Below, piece by piece: positions 1 to 6,358 of a stretch of DNA of 13,632 bases. The DNA comes from Candidatus Aminicenantes bacterium UBA2190 (lineage in GTDB: Bacteria > Acidobacteriota > Aminicenantia > UBA2199): the NCBI GenBank assembly GCA_002335385.1, contig DCVK01000024.1, forward strand, positions 1-13,632, in the 5' to 3' direction. The stretch's first letter is position 1; each line of letters begins with the position of its first letter. A model generated the notes under the pieces. That model was not told where the DNA came from. It saw nothing but the letters and a program-made list of their open reading frames with translations, and did no database searches. Both the position numbers and the translations under genes were made by a program.

Positions 1-28
1 AACATCGTCTTTTTGTTGACGAACGGCG

Positions 29-50
29 ATAATTGCGCTAGCATTATTAT
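29..50. promoter_or_regulatory. Candidate antitoxin operator (imperfect palindrome)
   Basis: A palindrome centred between positions 39 and 40 has a central GCTAGC (37-42) and outer arms ATAAT (29-33) and ATTAT (46-50); 8 of 11 base pairs match. It lies 23 bp upstream of the antitoxin start, where Phd/YefM-type antitoxins and their toxin complexes usually bind to repress their own operon. A TTGACG at 16-21 could be a -35 box, with TAGCAT (39-44) as a weak -10 box inside the palindrome. The symmetry is seen; the regulatory role is inferred from the family. Confidence 0.35.
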
Positions 51-72
51 ACGGAAAATAAGGAGTAAATTA

Positions 73-366
73 ATGATCACTTATGCACGCAATGAGATAT
101 TCTCGGCGACCGCAGCGGCGAAGCGTTTTGGCGCGATCCTGGAAAAGCTCGAGAAGCAATCCCTGTCACGCGCCGTCGTCTCCAGGAACAACCGCATCGA
201 GGCGGTGATCCTGCCGGTGGAGGCTTACGAGGAGATGCGGGAGATCTTCGAATGGATCGAGATGATGGACATCGCCGAGACGGTTGATAAAAGGAAAAAT
301 TCAGCAAAAACCCATTCCCTGAAGGACGTCCTGCGGGAAAATAAAATTGGCTACGAAGCTCTATAG
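73..366 (+). CDS. Type II antitoxin, Phd/YefM family
   Basis: Encodes a 97-residue antitoxin that should neutralise the toxin encoded immediately downstream and repress the operon. The ATG at 73 is chosen because AAGGAG lies at 60-65, 7 bases before it; an upstream in-frame start at 13 would lack a ribosome site and would run through the operator candidate. Residues 1-55 have the Phd/YefM layout: a short first strand, ATAAAKRFGAILEKLEK as the helix region, then SRNNRIEAVILPVEAYEEM, which matches the family's conserved pattern of a strand plus a helix. The charged C-terminal tail (about 60-97) is where this family wraps around its toxin. The gene overlaps the toxin gene by 20 bases, which implies translational coupling. 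Family call is firm; the cognate pairing is inferred from the overlap. Confidence 0.9.
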   Translation: MITYARNEIFSATAAAKRFGAILEKLEKQSLSRAVVSRNNRIEAVILPVEAYEEMREIFEWIEMMDIAETVDKRKNSAKTHSLKDVLRENKIGYEAL

Positions 367-679
367 CGTCCTGCTGATCGAGGAAGCACGCAAGGACTTC
401 CGTCGCCTAGACCGGGGCCGGCAGGTCCAGGTGGCCAAGCTGCTCAAGCAACTGGAGAGCAATCCCTACAAGGGCGAACACTTGGGCAACAGGGCCGGGA
501 TCGACCTGACTGGTTATTATAAGCTGTACGCCGACAAGAAAAAAATCCGCATCGTTTACACGGTCCTGGAAACGGCGATTGTGGTCAAAGTGATCGCCAT
601 CGGCCCGCGCAAGGAAATGATCGTCTATTACGAGGCCATCCGCCGCCTGCACAAAGGGAAACAAGTCAAAAAGAAATGA
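347..679 (+). CDS. Type II toxin, RelE/ParE family
   Basis: Encodes about 110 residues starting at a TTG codon that lies inside the antitoxin gene; no ATG or GTG occurs in frame before the conserved core, so TTG is the reasonable start. The chain has the RelE/ParE order: an N-terminal strand (YSVLLIEEARKDFRRL), an amphipathic helix pair up to LLKQLESNPYKG, then the strand block GIDLTGYYKLYADKKKIRIVYTV and the closing strand VVKVIAIGPRKEMIVYYEAIRR. The last block, with basic residues and aromatic positions, is the usual RelE-like active surface. RelE members cut mRNA in the ribosome, whereas ParE members poison gyrase; the sequence alone does not decide which applies. It ends with a basic tail (KGKQVKKK). 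The 20-base overlap with the antitoxin is typical of these operons. Confidence 0.88.
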   Translation: MATKLYSVLLIEEARKDFRRLDRGRQVQVAKLLKQLESNPYKGEHLGNRAGIDLTGYYKLYADKKKIRIVYTVLETAIVVKVIAIGPRKEMIVYYEAIRRLHKGKQVKKK

Positions 680-704
680 GTTAACAAGGACGTTTCACCT
701 TCTC

Positions 705-725
705 TTCAACATCGAACATCGAACC
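705..725. repeat. Heptad repeat array A1 (TCGAACA type)
   Basis: Three consecutive 7-base units TTCAACA, TCGAACA and TCGAACC sit 26 bases after the toxin stop codon. The consensus is the reverse complement of the GTTCGA type seen at 1324-1351 and 1396-1416, so these are dispersed members of one family. Confidence 0.7.
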
Positions 726-750
726 TTTTGGAGCTGGAAATTCAATTCTA

Positions 751-781
751 ACCGTCCGCCGGCTACCGTAAACCGTCTGCC
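751..781. repeat. Heptad repeat array A2 (ACCGTAA type)
   Basis: Four 7-base units (ACCGTCC, GCCGGCT, ACCGTAA, ACCGTCT) plus a partial fifth. The second unit is divergent, but the register is kept. Its reverse complement matches the CGGTTTA array at 8565-8592. It ends 4 bases from the stop codon of the acetyltransferase gene on the minus strand. Confidence 0.6.
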
Positions 782-785
782 AAGA

Positions 786-1241
786 TCAGTCTTTGATCTC
801 GGACAGGTCGCGGATGATCATGATGTCGTAGTCGCCCAGGGGCTTGAAGCCGGCCTTTTCATAGAAGTGGATCGCCCGCTTGTTGCCGCGGTGCACCTCG
901 AGCTTGATCTGCAGGCCGATCGCCTTGGCGATCTTCTGCGATTCACGCAGGAGCGGCTTGGACAATCCGGCTCCCTGGAATCTCGGGTCGATGGCGAAAT
1001 GGTGCAGATAGAGGCGCCGGCCGTCGTTGGTCAGCCAGGAGGTGCCGACCACGGTGTCGCTGGCTTTTTCGACCAGCACCAGCAGCCGTCCGTTGCGGCG
1101 CAGCGTATTCTCGATCACTTCGGCCGTATCGCCGCGGCCCGGAGTGCTGATGCCGGTGCGCTCCCATATGTCGGCCACGTAGGGATAATCCGCGGCCCAG
1201 TAGTCGCGGACGACAAAATCCCTTCCATTGTTCATTGCCAT
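786..1241 (-). CDS. GNAT-family N-acetyltransferase
   Basis: Encodes a 151-residue acetyltransferase that should move an acetyl group from acetyl-CoA to an amine; the acceptor cannot be told from sequence. The GNAT order is clear: N-terminal strand and helices (VVRDYWAADYPYVADIWE), a central strand (LLVLVEKASDTVVGTSWL), strand 4 with LYLHHFAIDPRFQGAG, where RFQGAG (residues 87-92) is the pyrophosphate-binding Q/R-x-x-G-x-G/A motif A, then helix LSKPLLRESQKIAKAIG, and motif B with IKLEVHRGNKRAIHFYEKAGFKP, including the common N-x-x-A-x-x-F-Y-E-K-x-G-F ending. It is transcribed alone. The ATG at 1241 is used; no strong ribosome site is visible, and a second ATG lies two codons in. Confidence 0.88.
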   Translation of the reverse strand: MAMNNGRDFVVRDYWAADYPYVADIWERTGISTPGRGDTAEVIENTLRRNGRLLVLVEKASDTVVGTSWLTNDGRRLYLHHFAIDPRFQGAGLSKPLLRESQKIAKAIGLQIKLEVHRGNKRAIHFYEKAGFKPLGDYDIMIIRDLSEIKD

Positions 1242-1323
1242 AGTTGTACAGGGAGCGGATCGGAAAAGTCAAGAGGCTGACAAAATTCGGCGGGTGGCAA
1301 TAGCTGAATTTACAGCGGATGGA

Positions 1324-1351
1324 GGTTCGAAGTCCGACGTTCGATGTTGAG
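1324..1351. repeat. Heptad repeat array B1 (GGTTCGA type)
   Basis: Four 7-base units in register: GGTTCGA, AGTCCGA, CGTTCGA and TGTTGAG. The array is between the divergent acetyltransferase and S9 peptidase genes. It is reverse-complementary in consensus to array A1. Confidence 0.65.
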
Positions 1352-1395
1352 GAAAGAAGGCGGCAGACGGGAGGCATGAGGAATGCGAAGCCAGA

Positions 1396-1416
1396 GGTTC
1401 GACGTTCAACGTTTGG
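1396..1416. repeat. Heptad repeat array B2 (CGTTCAA type)
   Basis: Three 7-base units, GGTTCGA, CGTTCAA and CGTTTGG, are placed 45 bases after array B1. The first unit is identical to the first unit of B1. The spacer between them contains GCAGACGGG, which resembles the ACCGTCT family in reverse complement, so the whole 1324-1416 stretch may be a decayed mixed array. Confidence 0.6.
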
Positions 1417-1486
1417 GAATCCGCTGAACTCGGTGTACGCCGGGCAGCTGGGATCTCAACTGCTGGAGTTGATCATTGAAAATCAT

Positions 1487-1492
1487 TATAAT
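1487..1492 (+). promoter_or_regulatory. Putative -10 box of the S9 peptidase promoter
   Basis: An exact TATAAT lies 25 bases before the chosen start codon, in an AT-rich island of otherwise GC-rich DNA. The -35 region at 17-bp spacing is TGGAGT (1464-1469), which is weak. A 10-bp-spaced direct repeat, ATCATTGAAA then ATCATTATAA (1472-1491), overlaps it and could bind an activator. A transcript starting near 1499 would include the ribosome site at 1508-1512. Confidence 0.45.
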
Positions 1493-1517
1493 ATCTTTTT
1501 CGTCTCAAGGAGTCATC

Positions 1518-3650
1518 ATGAACAAGAATCTTCCACGGATCGCCGTCATCGCCGGACTGCTGACGTTCCTGTTACCGCTTCCCGTCCGCGCCGCCGACGG
1601 GGCGCCGCCCCGACCGCCGGTCGCCAATAGAGTTCCCAAGGAACTCGTCATGCACGGCCATGCCCGTGTCGATGAGTACTACTGGCTGAACCAGAGGCAG
1701 GACCCCGAGGTCATCGCCTACCTGCAGGCGGAGAATGCCTACACCGACGAGGTCATGAAGCCCCGGGCCGCGCTGCGCGAGGTCCTGTACCAGGAGATGG
1801 TCGGCCGCATGAAGCAGGACGACACGTCGGTGCCCTATTTCGAGAACGGCTACTGGTACTACACGCGCTTCGTCAAAGGGAAGGAATACCCGGTCCACTG
1901 CCGCAGGAAGAAGTCCATGCAGGGAGTTGAGCAGGTGCTGCTGGACGGCAACCGCATGGCCGAGGGGCACCGCTATTTCCATGTCGGCCGTCTCGCTGTC
2001 AGCCCCGACAACGCCACCCTGGCCTACAGCGTCGACACGGTCTCGCGCCGCCAGTACCGCATCCGCTTCCGCAGCCTGAAAACCGGCAGGGAATATGCCG
2101 AGGAAATCCGCATGACGGCGGGCTCCATGGCCTGGGCCGCGGACAGCCGGACCCTCTTCTACCCGGTGATCGATCCCGAGACGCTGCGCTCCTTCAAGGT
2201 GTGCCGCCATGTGCTGGGGACGCCGGCCGAGAATGACGCGTCCGTCTACGAGGAAAAGGACGAGACGTTCGGCGTGACGGTCGGCCTGAGCCGCTCGCGG
2301 CGCTACCTGATCCTGGCCAGCCGCAGCACCCTGAGCAACGAGTATCGCATCCTCGACGCTTCCCGACCCGCGGGGGAGTTCCGGATGTTCCAGGAGCGGG
2401 TGCGCGGCCTGGAATACAGCATCGACCACCTCAATGACCGCTTTTATATTCTGACCAACGACGGCGCCGTCAACTTCAAGCTCATGCAGGCCGCCGGGGA
2501 CAAGACCGGCAGGGAGTTTTGGAGCGAGTTGATCGCCCACCGCCCCGACGTCCTGCTGGAGGACTTCGAGCTGTTCAACGGCCACCTGGTCCTGAGCGAA
2601 CGCCGCGCCGGGCTGACGCAGATCCGTGTCCTGCCCTGGGGCGATGCGCAGGGGTACACGATCGATTTTCCCGAGTCGGCCTTCATGGCCCATCCCGCAT
2701 TCACCGCCGAGCCCGCTACCCACCTGATGCGCTTCAGCTACACGTCGCTGACCACGCCGTCATCGGTAGTTGAGTTCAACATGAAGACCCGCGAGCGCAA
2801 GCTGCTCAAGCGCCAGGAGGTGCTGGGCGGCTACCTGCCCGAGCTGTATGCGACCGAGAGGCTCATGGCCCCGGCCTACGACGGCACCCGGGTGCCGATC
2901 TCCCTGGTCTATCGCAAGGACACGCCGCGCAGCGCCGCGACGCCGCTGCTCCTCTACGGCTACGGCTCCTACGGCGCATCCATGGACCCGGCGTTCAGCC
3001 CGATGCGCCTCAGCCTGCTCGATCGCGGCTTCATCTTCGCCATCGCCCACGTGCGCGGCGGCCAGGAGCTGGGCCGCTCCTGGTACGACGACGGCAAGCT
3101 GTTCAGGAAGATGAACACCTTCACCGACTTCATCTCCTGCGCCGAGTACCTGGTGCGCCGCGGCTACACCTCGCCGGGGAAGCTCTTCGCCTCGGGCGGC
3201 AGCGCCGGCGGCCTGCTGATGGGGGCCGTGGCCAACCTGCGGCCCGACCTGTTTTGCGGCATCGTGGCCGCCGTGCCCTTCGTCGATGTGGTGACCACCA
3301 TGCTCGATCCCTCCATCCCGCTGACCACCAGCGAGTACGACGAGTGGGGCGATCCCAACCAGGCCGAGTATTACGACTACATGCTCTCCTATTCGCCTTA
3401 CGACAACGTGCGGGCCAAGGACTACCCGGCCATGCTGGTGACCACCGGGCTGCACGATTCGCAGGTGCAGTACTTCGAGCCGGCCAAGTGGGTGGCGCGG
3501 CTGCGGGCGCTCAAGACCGACAACAACGTCCTGCTGCTGCGCACCAACATGGAGGCCGGCCACGGCGGCGCGTCGGGCCGCTTCCGCCGCCTGGAGGAGG
3601 TCGCCTTTGAATATGCCTTCCTGCTGCGGCTGGCGGGCGGGGAACAGTAA
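1518..3650 (+). CDS. Exported oligopeptidase B-type serine peptidase (family S9A)
   Basis: Encodes a 710-residue prolyl-oligopeptidase-fold enzyme that cleaves short peptides, in this subfamily after Lys or Arg. The ATG at 1518 follows AAGGAG (1507-1512) closely; an earlier in-frame start would lie upstream of the TATAAT box. Residues 1-25 form a signal peptide (basic MNKN, hydrophobic core, VRA before Ala26). Residues about 30-420 make the beta-propeller gate; the rest is the alpha/beta hydrolase domain. The catalytic triad is visible: Ser562 in GGSAGG, Asp647 in TTGLHDSQVQYFEPAKW, and His682 in EAGHGG. The LHDSQVQ and SYSPYDNV blocks are closer to oligopeptidase B than to prolyl endopeptidase, and the acidic EYDEWGD stretch sits where oligopeptidase B enzymes recognise a basic P1 residue. 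Characterised oligopeptidase B enzymes are usually cytosolic, so export here is notable. It stands alone on the + strand. Confidence 0.92.
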   Translation: MNKNLPRIAVIAGLLTFLLPLPVRAADGAPPRPPVANRVPKELVMHGHARVDEYYWLNQRQDPEVIAYLQAENAYTDEVMKPRAALREVLYQEMVGRMKQDDTSVPYFENGYWYYTRFVKGKEYPVHCRRKKSMQGVEQVLLDGNRMAEGHRYFHVGRLAVSPDNATLAYSVDTVSRRQYRIRFRSLKTGREYAEEIRMTAGSMAWAADSRTLFYPVIDPETLRSFKVCRHVLGTPAENDASVYEEKDETFGVTVGLSRSRRYLILASRSTLSNEYRILDASRPAGEFRMFQERVRGLEYSIDHLNDRFYILTNDGAVNFKLMQAAGDKTGREFWSELIAHRPDVLLEDFELFNGHLVLSERRAGLTQIRVLPWGDAQGYTIDFPESAFMAHPAFTAEPATHLMRFSYTSLTTPSSVVEFNMKTRERKLLKRQEVLGGYLPELYATERLMAPAYDGTRVPISLVYRKDTPRSAATPLLLYGYGSYGASMDPAFSPMRLSLLDRGFIFAIAHVRGGQELGRSWYDDGKLFRKMNTFTDFISCAEYLVRRGYTSPGKLFASGGSAGGLLMGAVANLRPDLFCGIVAAVPFVDVVTTMLDPSIPLTTSEYDEWGDPNQAEYYDYMLSYSPYDNVRAKDYPAMLVTTGLHDSQVQYFEPAKWVARLRALKTDNNVLLLRTNMEAGHGGASGRFRRLEEVAFEYAFLLRLAGGEQ

Positions 3651-3711
3651 CTCAACCGAACTGGTAGCGTCAGTGACCGTGTCCGTGTCAGCAAGAACCT
3701 CAATGAACTAC

Positions 3712-3739
3712 AGTGACGAGTGACAAGTAAAGAGTGACA
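3712..3739. repeat. Heptad repeat array C1 (AGTGACG type)
   Basis: Four 7-base units: AGTGACG, AGTGACA, AGTAAAG and AGTGACA. They lie between the convergent S9 peptidase and Kre9-like genes. The units belong to the same GTGACG/CGTCAC family as the arrays at 8849, 10978 and 11124. Confidence 0.7.
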
Positions 3740-3773
3740 GGCAAAAGCACTTGATCATTCGGTTGCCGTTTCA

Positions 3774-3794
3774 AATCACGAATCACGATAAATC
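3774..3794. repeat. Short heptad array C2 (AATCACG)
   Basis: Two identical AATCACG units followed by a divergent unit ATAAATC, immediately before an 11-bp direct duplication. Confidence 0.5.
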
Positions 3795-3816
3795 GATCTA
3801 TTGCCGATCTATTGCC
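3795..3816. repeat. Tandem 11-bp duplication
   Basis: GATCTATTGCC occurs twice without a gap (3795-3805 and 3806-3816), followed by TTGATCTAG, whose CTAG contains the stop codon (CTA on this strand) of the minus-strand Kre9-like gene. It is a recent-looking slippage product at the gene's 3' end. Confidence 0.75.
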
Positions 3817-3821
3817 TTGAT

Positions 3822-5144
3822 CTAGTCGGTGTACTTGATCTCCAGGACGCCGTTGTCAAACCAGGAGAGGCATTGATGTTTGCGGTAGAGCATCATGCTC
3901 TCATCGACGCCCGCAAACTCGATGCGGTAGTTATGCTGCTCTCCGTGATAATCCGGGGCCTCTTCGCGCAGCCAGTTGCTCATCATCTCCTTCACGTCGA
4001 TATGATATGTCCCGCCGTCGGCCACAGCGGGCAATATCAGGGTCTGATAGGGCGGAGGATCCGCCTCGCCCATGCGACCGGAGTAAAAAAAGGCCTTGGC
4101 CAGACACACGCGATAGGCCAGGGAGTTGCAGTCGGTATTCTTATGGCGGAAGGAGAGCCGGGCATAGGTAATGGTCTTGCCCACCAGTGTGCGCAGCCGC
4201 GCGGCGTCCCAGATCGGTGCGCCGCGATAGGCCTGGCAGATAGTGGAACTGCTGGCGGGGGGATATCTATGCAGGGTGCGGTTTCTGAAGCCCACCAGGA
4301 ATTCGCTCGGCGGCACGACGATCTCCGTGAGGTTGGCCGGATCGCGGTCGAACCAGTGCTCTTCCCTGGATTTCATGCTGGTGCGGAAAGTCACTGGCAT
4401 GGTCAGGGTCTCGATGCGGGCCGGGATCACCGTGCCGATGCCGACGGCGGGATTGACCGAGAAGGGAGGGCTCTTGGCGGCAAGGGGCGGGGATGCCGAT
4501 ACCGTGGCCACGCGGATCCGGTACTCACCCGGCTCCAGCGAGTGGGGGACGAGCCACCCGAAGTCGCCGTCGTTTTCGGTGCTGACGGCGATGATCAGCC
4601 AGGGCTCGGTCTCCGGCGCGTCGGTTCGGCGCAGGGTGATGACGATCGGTCCGGCAACCGCCGTGGACCTCCAGCGAAGCGTGTAGTCCGTCCCCTTGTA
4701 CAGTTTCGCCCCGGTGCCGGGGAAGGTCACGGCAAGCGACGGCATCAGGCGATAGGTTGCAGGAGCTACGGTCGTGGCCGGAGTCAGGGGCGCCGAGCAG
4801 TCCTTGATCGTAAAAACTTCACTGTCGTCGTAGATCAGCGGGTCTTCCGCGACCGTCCGCACCCTGACCCTGTAAGAGCCGGAGGGCACGGTGGCGGGGA
4901 TTGTCCATGAGAACGAGCCGGTGTTGCTCATGCTGGACTTGATGTTGATGACGGTGCCCGACTCCGGGCGCAGCTTGATCGACACCTCGCCCGATACTCC
5001 CGAGGACCGCCAGCGGATCACGTAGGTGTTGCCGATGCACCATTCGTCGCCGAGTGCCGGCGAGGACACGGTGAAGCTTTGCCCGAACAAAGCGCTGCCC
5101 ATGGCCAGCATGGCCGCGATAACGGGCCAATGTGCTTTTTTCAT
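3822..5144 (-). CDS. Secreted protein with two Kre9/KNH-like domains and a DNRLRE-like C-terminal domain
   Basis: Encodes 440 residues. The ATG at 5144 has AGGAGGG (5148-5154) just upstream. Residues 1-22 are a signal peptide (MKKAHWPV, hydrophobic core, ending near LFGQ). Residues about 23-114 and 135-230 are two beta-sandwich repeats with the Kre9/KNH (Ser-Thr-rich GPI-anchored-like, PF10342-type) signature: V..P..G..W..G..Y.IRW...GVSG.V.I.L, then GSFSWTIP, then GSYRVRV. Residues about 250-440 resemble DNRLRE/CBM-like stalk domains: TYARLSFRHK, then TYHIDVKEMMSNWLREE, NYRIEFAG, and a closing strand GVLEIKYTD. In bacteria such domains occur in secreted or surface proteins; a carbohydrate-binding or adhesive role is inference. 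The four cysteines of the C-terminal region (303, 339, 347 and 425) could form disulphides. It is a paralogue of the gene at 6435-7835 through its signal peptide and first domain. Confidence 0.78.
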   Translation of the reverse strand: MKKAHWPVIAAMLAMGSALFGQSFTVSSPALGDEWCIGNTYVIRWRSSGVSGEVSIKLRPESGTVINIKSSMSNTGSFSWTIPATVPSGSYRVRVRTVAEDPLIYDDSEVFTIKDCSAPLTPATTVAPATYRLMPSLAVTFPGTGAKLYKGTDYTLRWRSTAVAGPIVITLRRTDAPETEPWLIIAVSTENDGDFGWLVPHSLEPGEYRIRVATVSASPPLAAKSPPFSVNPAVGIGTVIPARIETLTMPVTFRTSMKSREEHWFDRDPANLTEIVVPPSEFLVGFRNRTLHRYPPASSSTICQAYRGAPIWDAARLRTLVGKTITYARLSFRHKNTDCNSLAYRVCLAKAFFYSGRMGEADPPPYQTLILPAVADGGTYHIDVKEMMSNWLREEAPDYHGEQHNYRIEFAGVDESMMLYRKHQCLSWFDNGVLEIKYTD

Positions 5145-5199
5145 GTTCCCTCCTGTTCATTCATTGAATATGGATTGCGGCGAATTCGTCTCATGCTGA

Positions 5200-5448
5200 C
5201 ATTCGGCTGTTCGTGCTGGCATCCGCCCGGTTGAGGAGAGCATCCGGCTGATCGTTGATACCCGGCGCAAGGCGGCTCATCCCGATTTCCGCAGCGAGCT
5301 GCTCCAGGCGACCGGCCACGGCTTCGCGCGCATGCAGGAAGGAAACCCGCCGGTGCCGGTCCAGCCCGGCCGCATCTCCCGCGAGTTCTTCGCCACGATC
5401 GGGAAATGGCTTCAGGAGCGCGGCTTCAGCAGCACGCCGGGAAAGTGA
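5200..5448 (+). pseudogene. Start-less coding remnant, unidentified C-terminal fragment
   Basis: Between 5160 and 5546 there is no intact gene, but this frame is open for 82 codons after a TGA at 5197-5199 and ends in TGA at 5446-5448. It has no ATG, GTG or TTG before the core. The product is protein-like with GC-rich third codon positions: VEESIRLIVDTRRKAAHPDF near the front, then helical LLQATGHGFARMQEG, and ISREFFATIGKWLQERGF near the end. It reads like the last 70 or so residues of a soluble helical protein whose 5' part was deleted, perhaps when the Kre9-like or AraC-type gene was inserted. I do not recognise the parent family. A chance open frame is the alternative. The rest of the stretch (5161-5199 and 5449-5546) shows nothing clear. 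Confidence 0.4.
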
Positions 5449-5546
5449 AGGACACTTCCGTTCCCTTGTTCAGCCGCGCCCACGCAAGGGCCTGACCTGC
5501 AGGAGACCGGGAAAAAGAGGCTGGAGCGGTTTTTGCCGGGGTCGCT

Positions 5547-5906
5547 TCAAATGAAGTCGAACGGATCTGGACTGGCCAATTTACGGTAACGCCCGGGCGA
5601 TTCCCCCCAATGCTCCCGGAAGCGCAGGATGAAATACTGGCAATCGGCATAGCCCAGGCGGGCGGCCAGTTCCTTGACGGACAGCGCGGGCTCCTGCAGC
5701 AGGAAGCGCTCGGCCAGCTGCAGCTTGCGGCGCTGGATGAACTTGGCCAGGGTCATGCCGCGTTCGCTGTGGAAGCGCCGCGAGATGTGGCAGCGGCTGA
5801 CCTCGAAGCGCACGGCCAGCCTGTTGATGGTCAGGTCGGCGAGGCGGGCTTCGGGCAGTTGGACCACGTAACGGTAGATCCTTTCAACGATGTTCCTGTT
5901 GGCCAT
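5547..5906 (-). CDS. Small AraC/XylS-family transcription regulator (DNA-binding domain only)
   Basis: Encodes 119 residues from ATG 5906, the size class of MarA/SoxS. After a short N-terminal helix (NIVERIYRYVVQL) come the two helix-turn-helix motifs of the AraC domain: LTINRLAVRFEVSRCHISRRFHSERGMTLAKFIQRRKLQLAERFLL, and SVKELAARLGYADCQYFILRFREHWGESPGRYRKL, which fits the family signature near the C terminus (G-[FY]-x-D-x-x-[YF]-F-x-x-x-F-[RK]-x-x-x-G-x-[ST]-P-x-x-[YF]-R). There is no effector or dimerisation domain, so activity is probably set by how much protein is made. A TTG start at 5951 is rejected because it would place the start upstream of the sigma-54 promoter at 5935-5950. The GGGAGGG at 5918-5924 is the likely ribosome site, 11 bases from the ATG. 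Targets are unknown; the divergent Kre9-like gene is one candidate. Confidence 0.88.
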   Translation of the reverse strand: MANRNIVERIYRYVVQLPEARLADLTINRLAVRFEVSRCHISRRFHSERGMTLAKFIQRRKLQLAERFLLQEPALSVKELAARLGYADCQYFILRFREHWGESPGRYRKLASPDPFDFI

Positions 5907-5934
5907 GGCTATTGCTTCCCTCCCGAAGGAGTCT

Positions 5935-5950
5935 TGCAATAACCGTGCCA
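5935..5950 (-). promoter_or_regulatory. Sigma-54 (RpoN) -24/-12 promoter of the AraC-type gene
   Basis: On the minus strand the sequence reads TGGCACGGTTATTGCA: the -24 element TGGCAC, five bases, then the -12 element TTGCA. The invariant GG and GC are separated by exactly 10 bases, as the consensus demands. Transcription would begin near 5925, about 19 bases before the ATG at 5906. Three palindromes at enhancer distance upstream support this call. Match to the consensus is seen; function is inferred. Confidence 0.75.
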
Positions 5951-5979
5951 AGCGGAGTTTTTGTCCAGACCGCCTATGA

Positions 5980-6070
5980 AAGAGGATTTTTTAGACTTGA
6001 CGCGCGGATTCCAGGGCAAGCATCTTGCCGCCAAGTTTCATTTTGGAACAACATGTCAAAAAATCCTCTT
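5980..6070. repeat. 13-bp perfect inverted repeat flanking the proximal palindrome
   Basis: AAGAGGATTTTTT (5980-5992) and its exact reverse complement AAAAAATCCTCTT (6058-6070) are separated by 65 bases. The interval contains a short hairpin, GGCAAG-CAT-CTTGCC (6015-6029), and the most promoter-proximal palindrome (6035-6049). The T6/A6 tracts could bend the DNA and help loop formation; a binding site pair for another factor is also possible. Confidence 0.6.
6035..6049. promoter_or_regulatory. Enhancer-site candidate 1 (degenerate)
   Basis: GTTTCATTTTGGAAC differs from GTCCCATTTTGGGAC at three positions and pairs at five of six arm positions. Like site 2 it is followed by ACAAC-N-TGTC-type bases. 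Its centre is about 117 bp upstream of the predicted sigma-54 transcription start. Confidence 0.55.
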
Positions 6071-6107
6071 GGAAAGGAGTTTTTGGAGAATTCCGCCACG
6101 CCGGCTT

Positions 6108-6126
6108 TTGTCCCATTTTGGGACAA
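6108..6126. promoter_or_regulatory. Enhancer-site candidate 2 (perfect palindrome)
   Basis: TTGTCCCATTTTGGGACAA is a perfect palindrome with 8-base arms and a 3-base centre. An additional half-site TTGTCC follows at 6128-6133, so GGACAA-C-TTGTCC makes a second, overlapping dyad. The core G at 6110 is exactly 75 bases from the core G of sites 1 and 3. Likely bound by an enhancer-binding activator working with the promoter at 5935-5950. Confidence 0.65.
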
Positions 6127-6184
6127 CTTGTCCTGTCACCGCGTGGAAAGCGCCGTCAGCTCGTCAATGCCGGCAGTGATGCCA

Positions 6185-6199
6185 GTCCCATTTTGGGAC
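6185..6199. promoter_or_regulatory. Enhancer-site candidate 3 (perfect palindrome)
   Basis: GTCCCATTTTGGGAC is identical over 15 bases to the core of site 2 and exactly 75 bases further from the AraC-type promoter. Its centre is about 267 bp upstream of the predicted start. It is also about 190 bp upstream of the divergent Kre9-like gene's predicted promoter. Confidence 0.6.
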
Positions 6200-6358
6200 G
6201 GGCAAAGAACGGGGATCGCTATTGACAAAGAGTTGGGGCGGTTTCCCGGGGATTCGCCCGATCTCTGCTTGCAGCGCGAGATGAAGCTGGGATCGCCGGC
6301 GCTACCCTTGTGACGGACCTGCTTCCTGCCTGTACCTGTTGGCTCTCCCGGGAGAAAC

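Noticed and set aside
1448..1463. Possible second sigma-54 promoter (GG-N10-GC) upstream of the S9 peptidase
   Set aside because: Only the GG and GC spacing fits: the elements read TGGGAT and CTGCT rather than TGGCAC and TTGCA, there are no upstream palindromes, and a TATAAT box lies closer to the gene.
5912..6313. 133-codon plus-strand frame with three VPFWD/VSFWN repeats at 25-residue intervals
   Set aside because: The peptide repeats are the translation of the 75-bp-spaced palindromes. It has no good ribosome site or protein-like composition outside them, and it overlaps the regulatory region and the AraC-type promoter.
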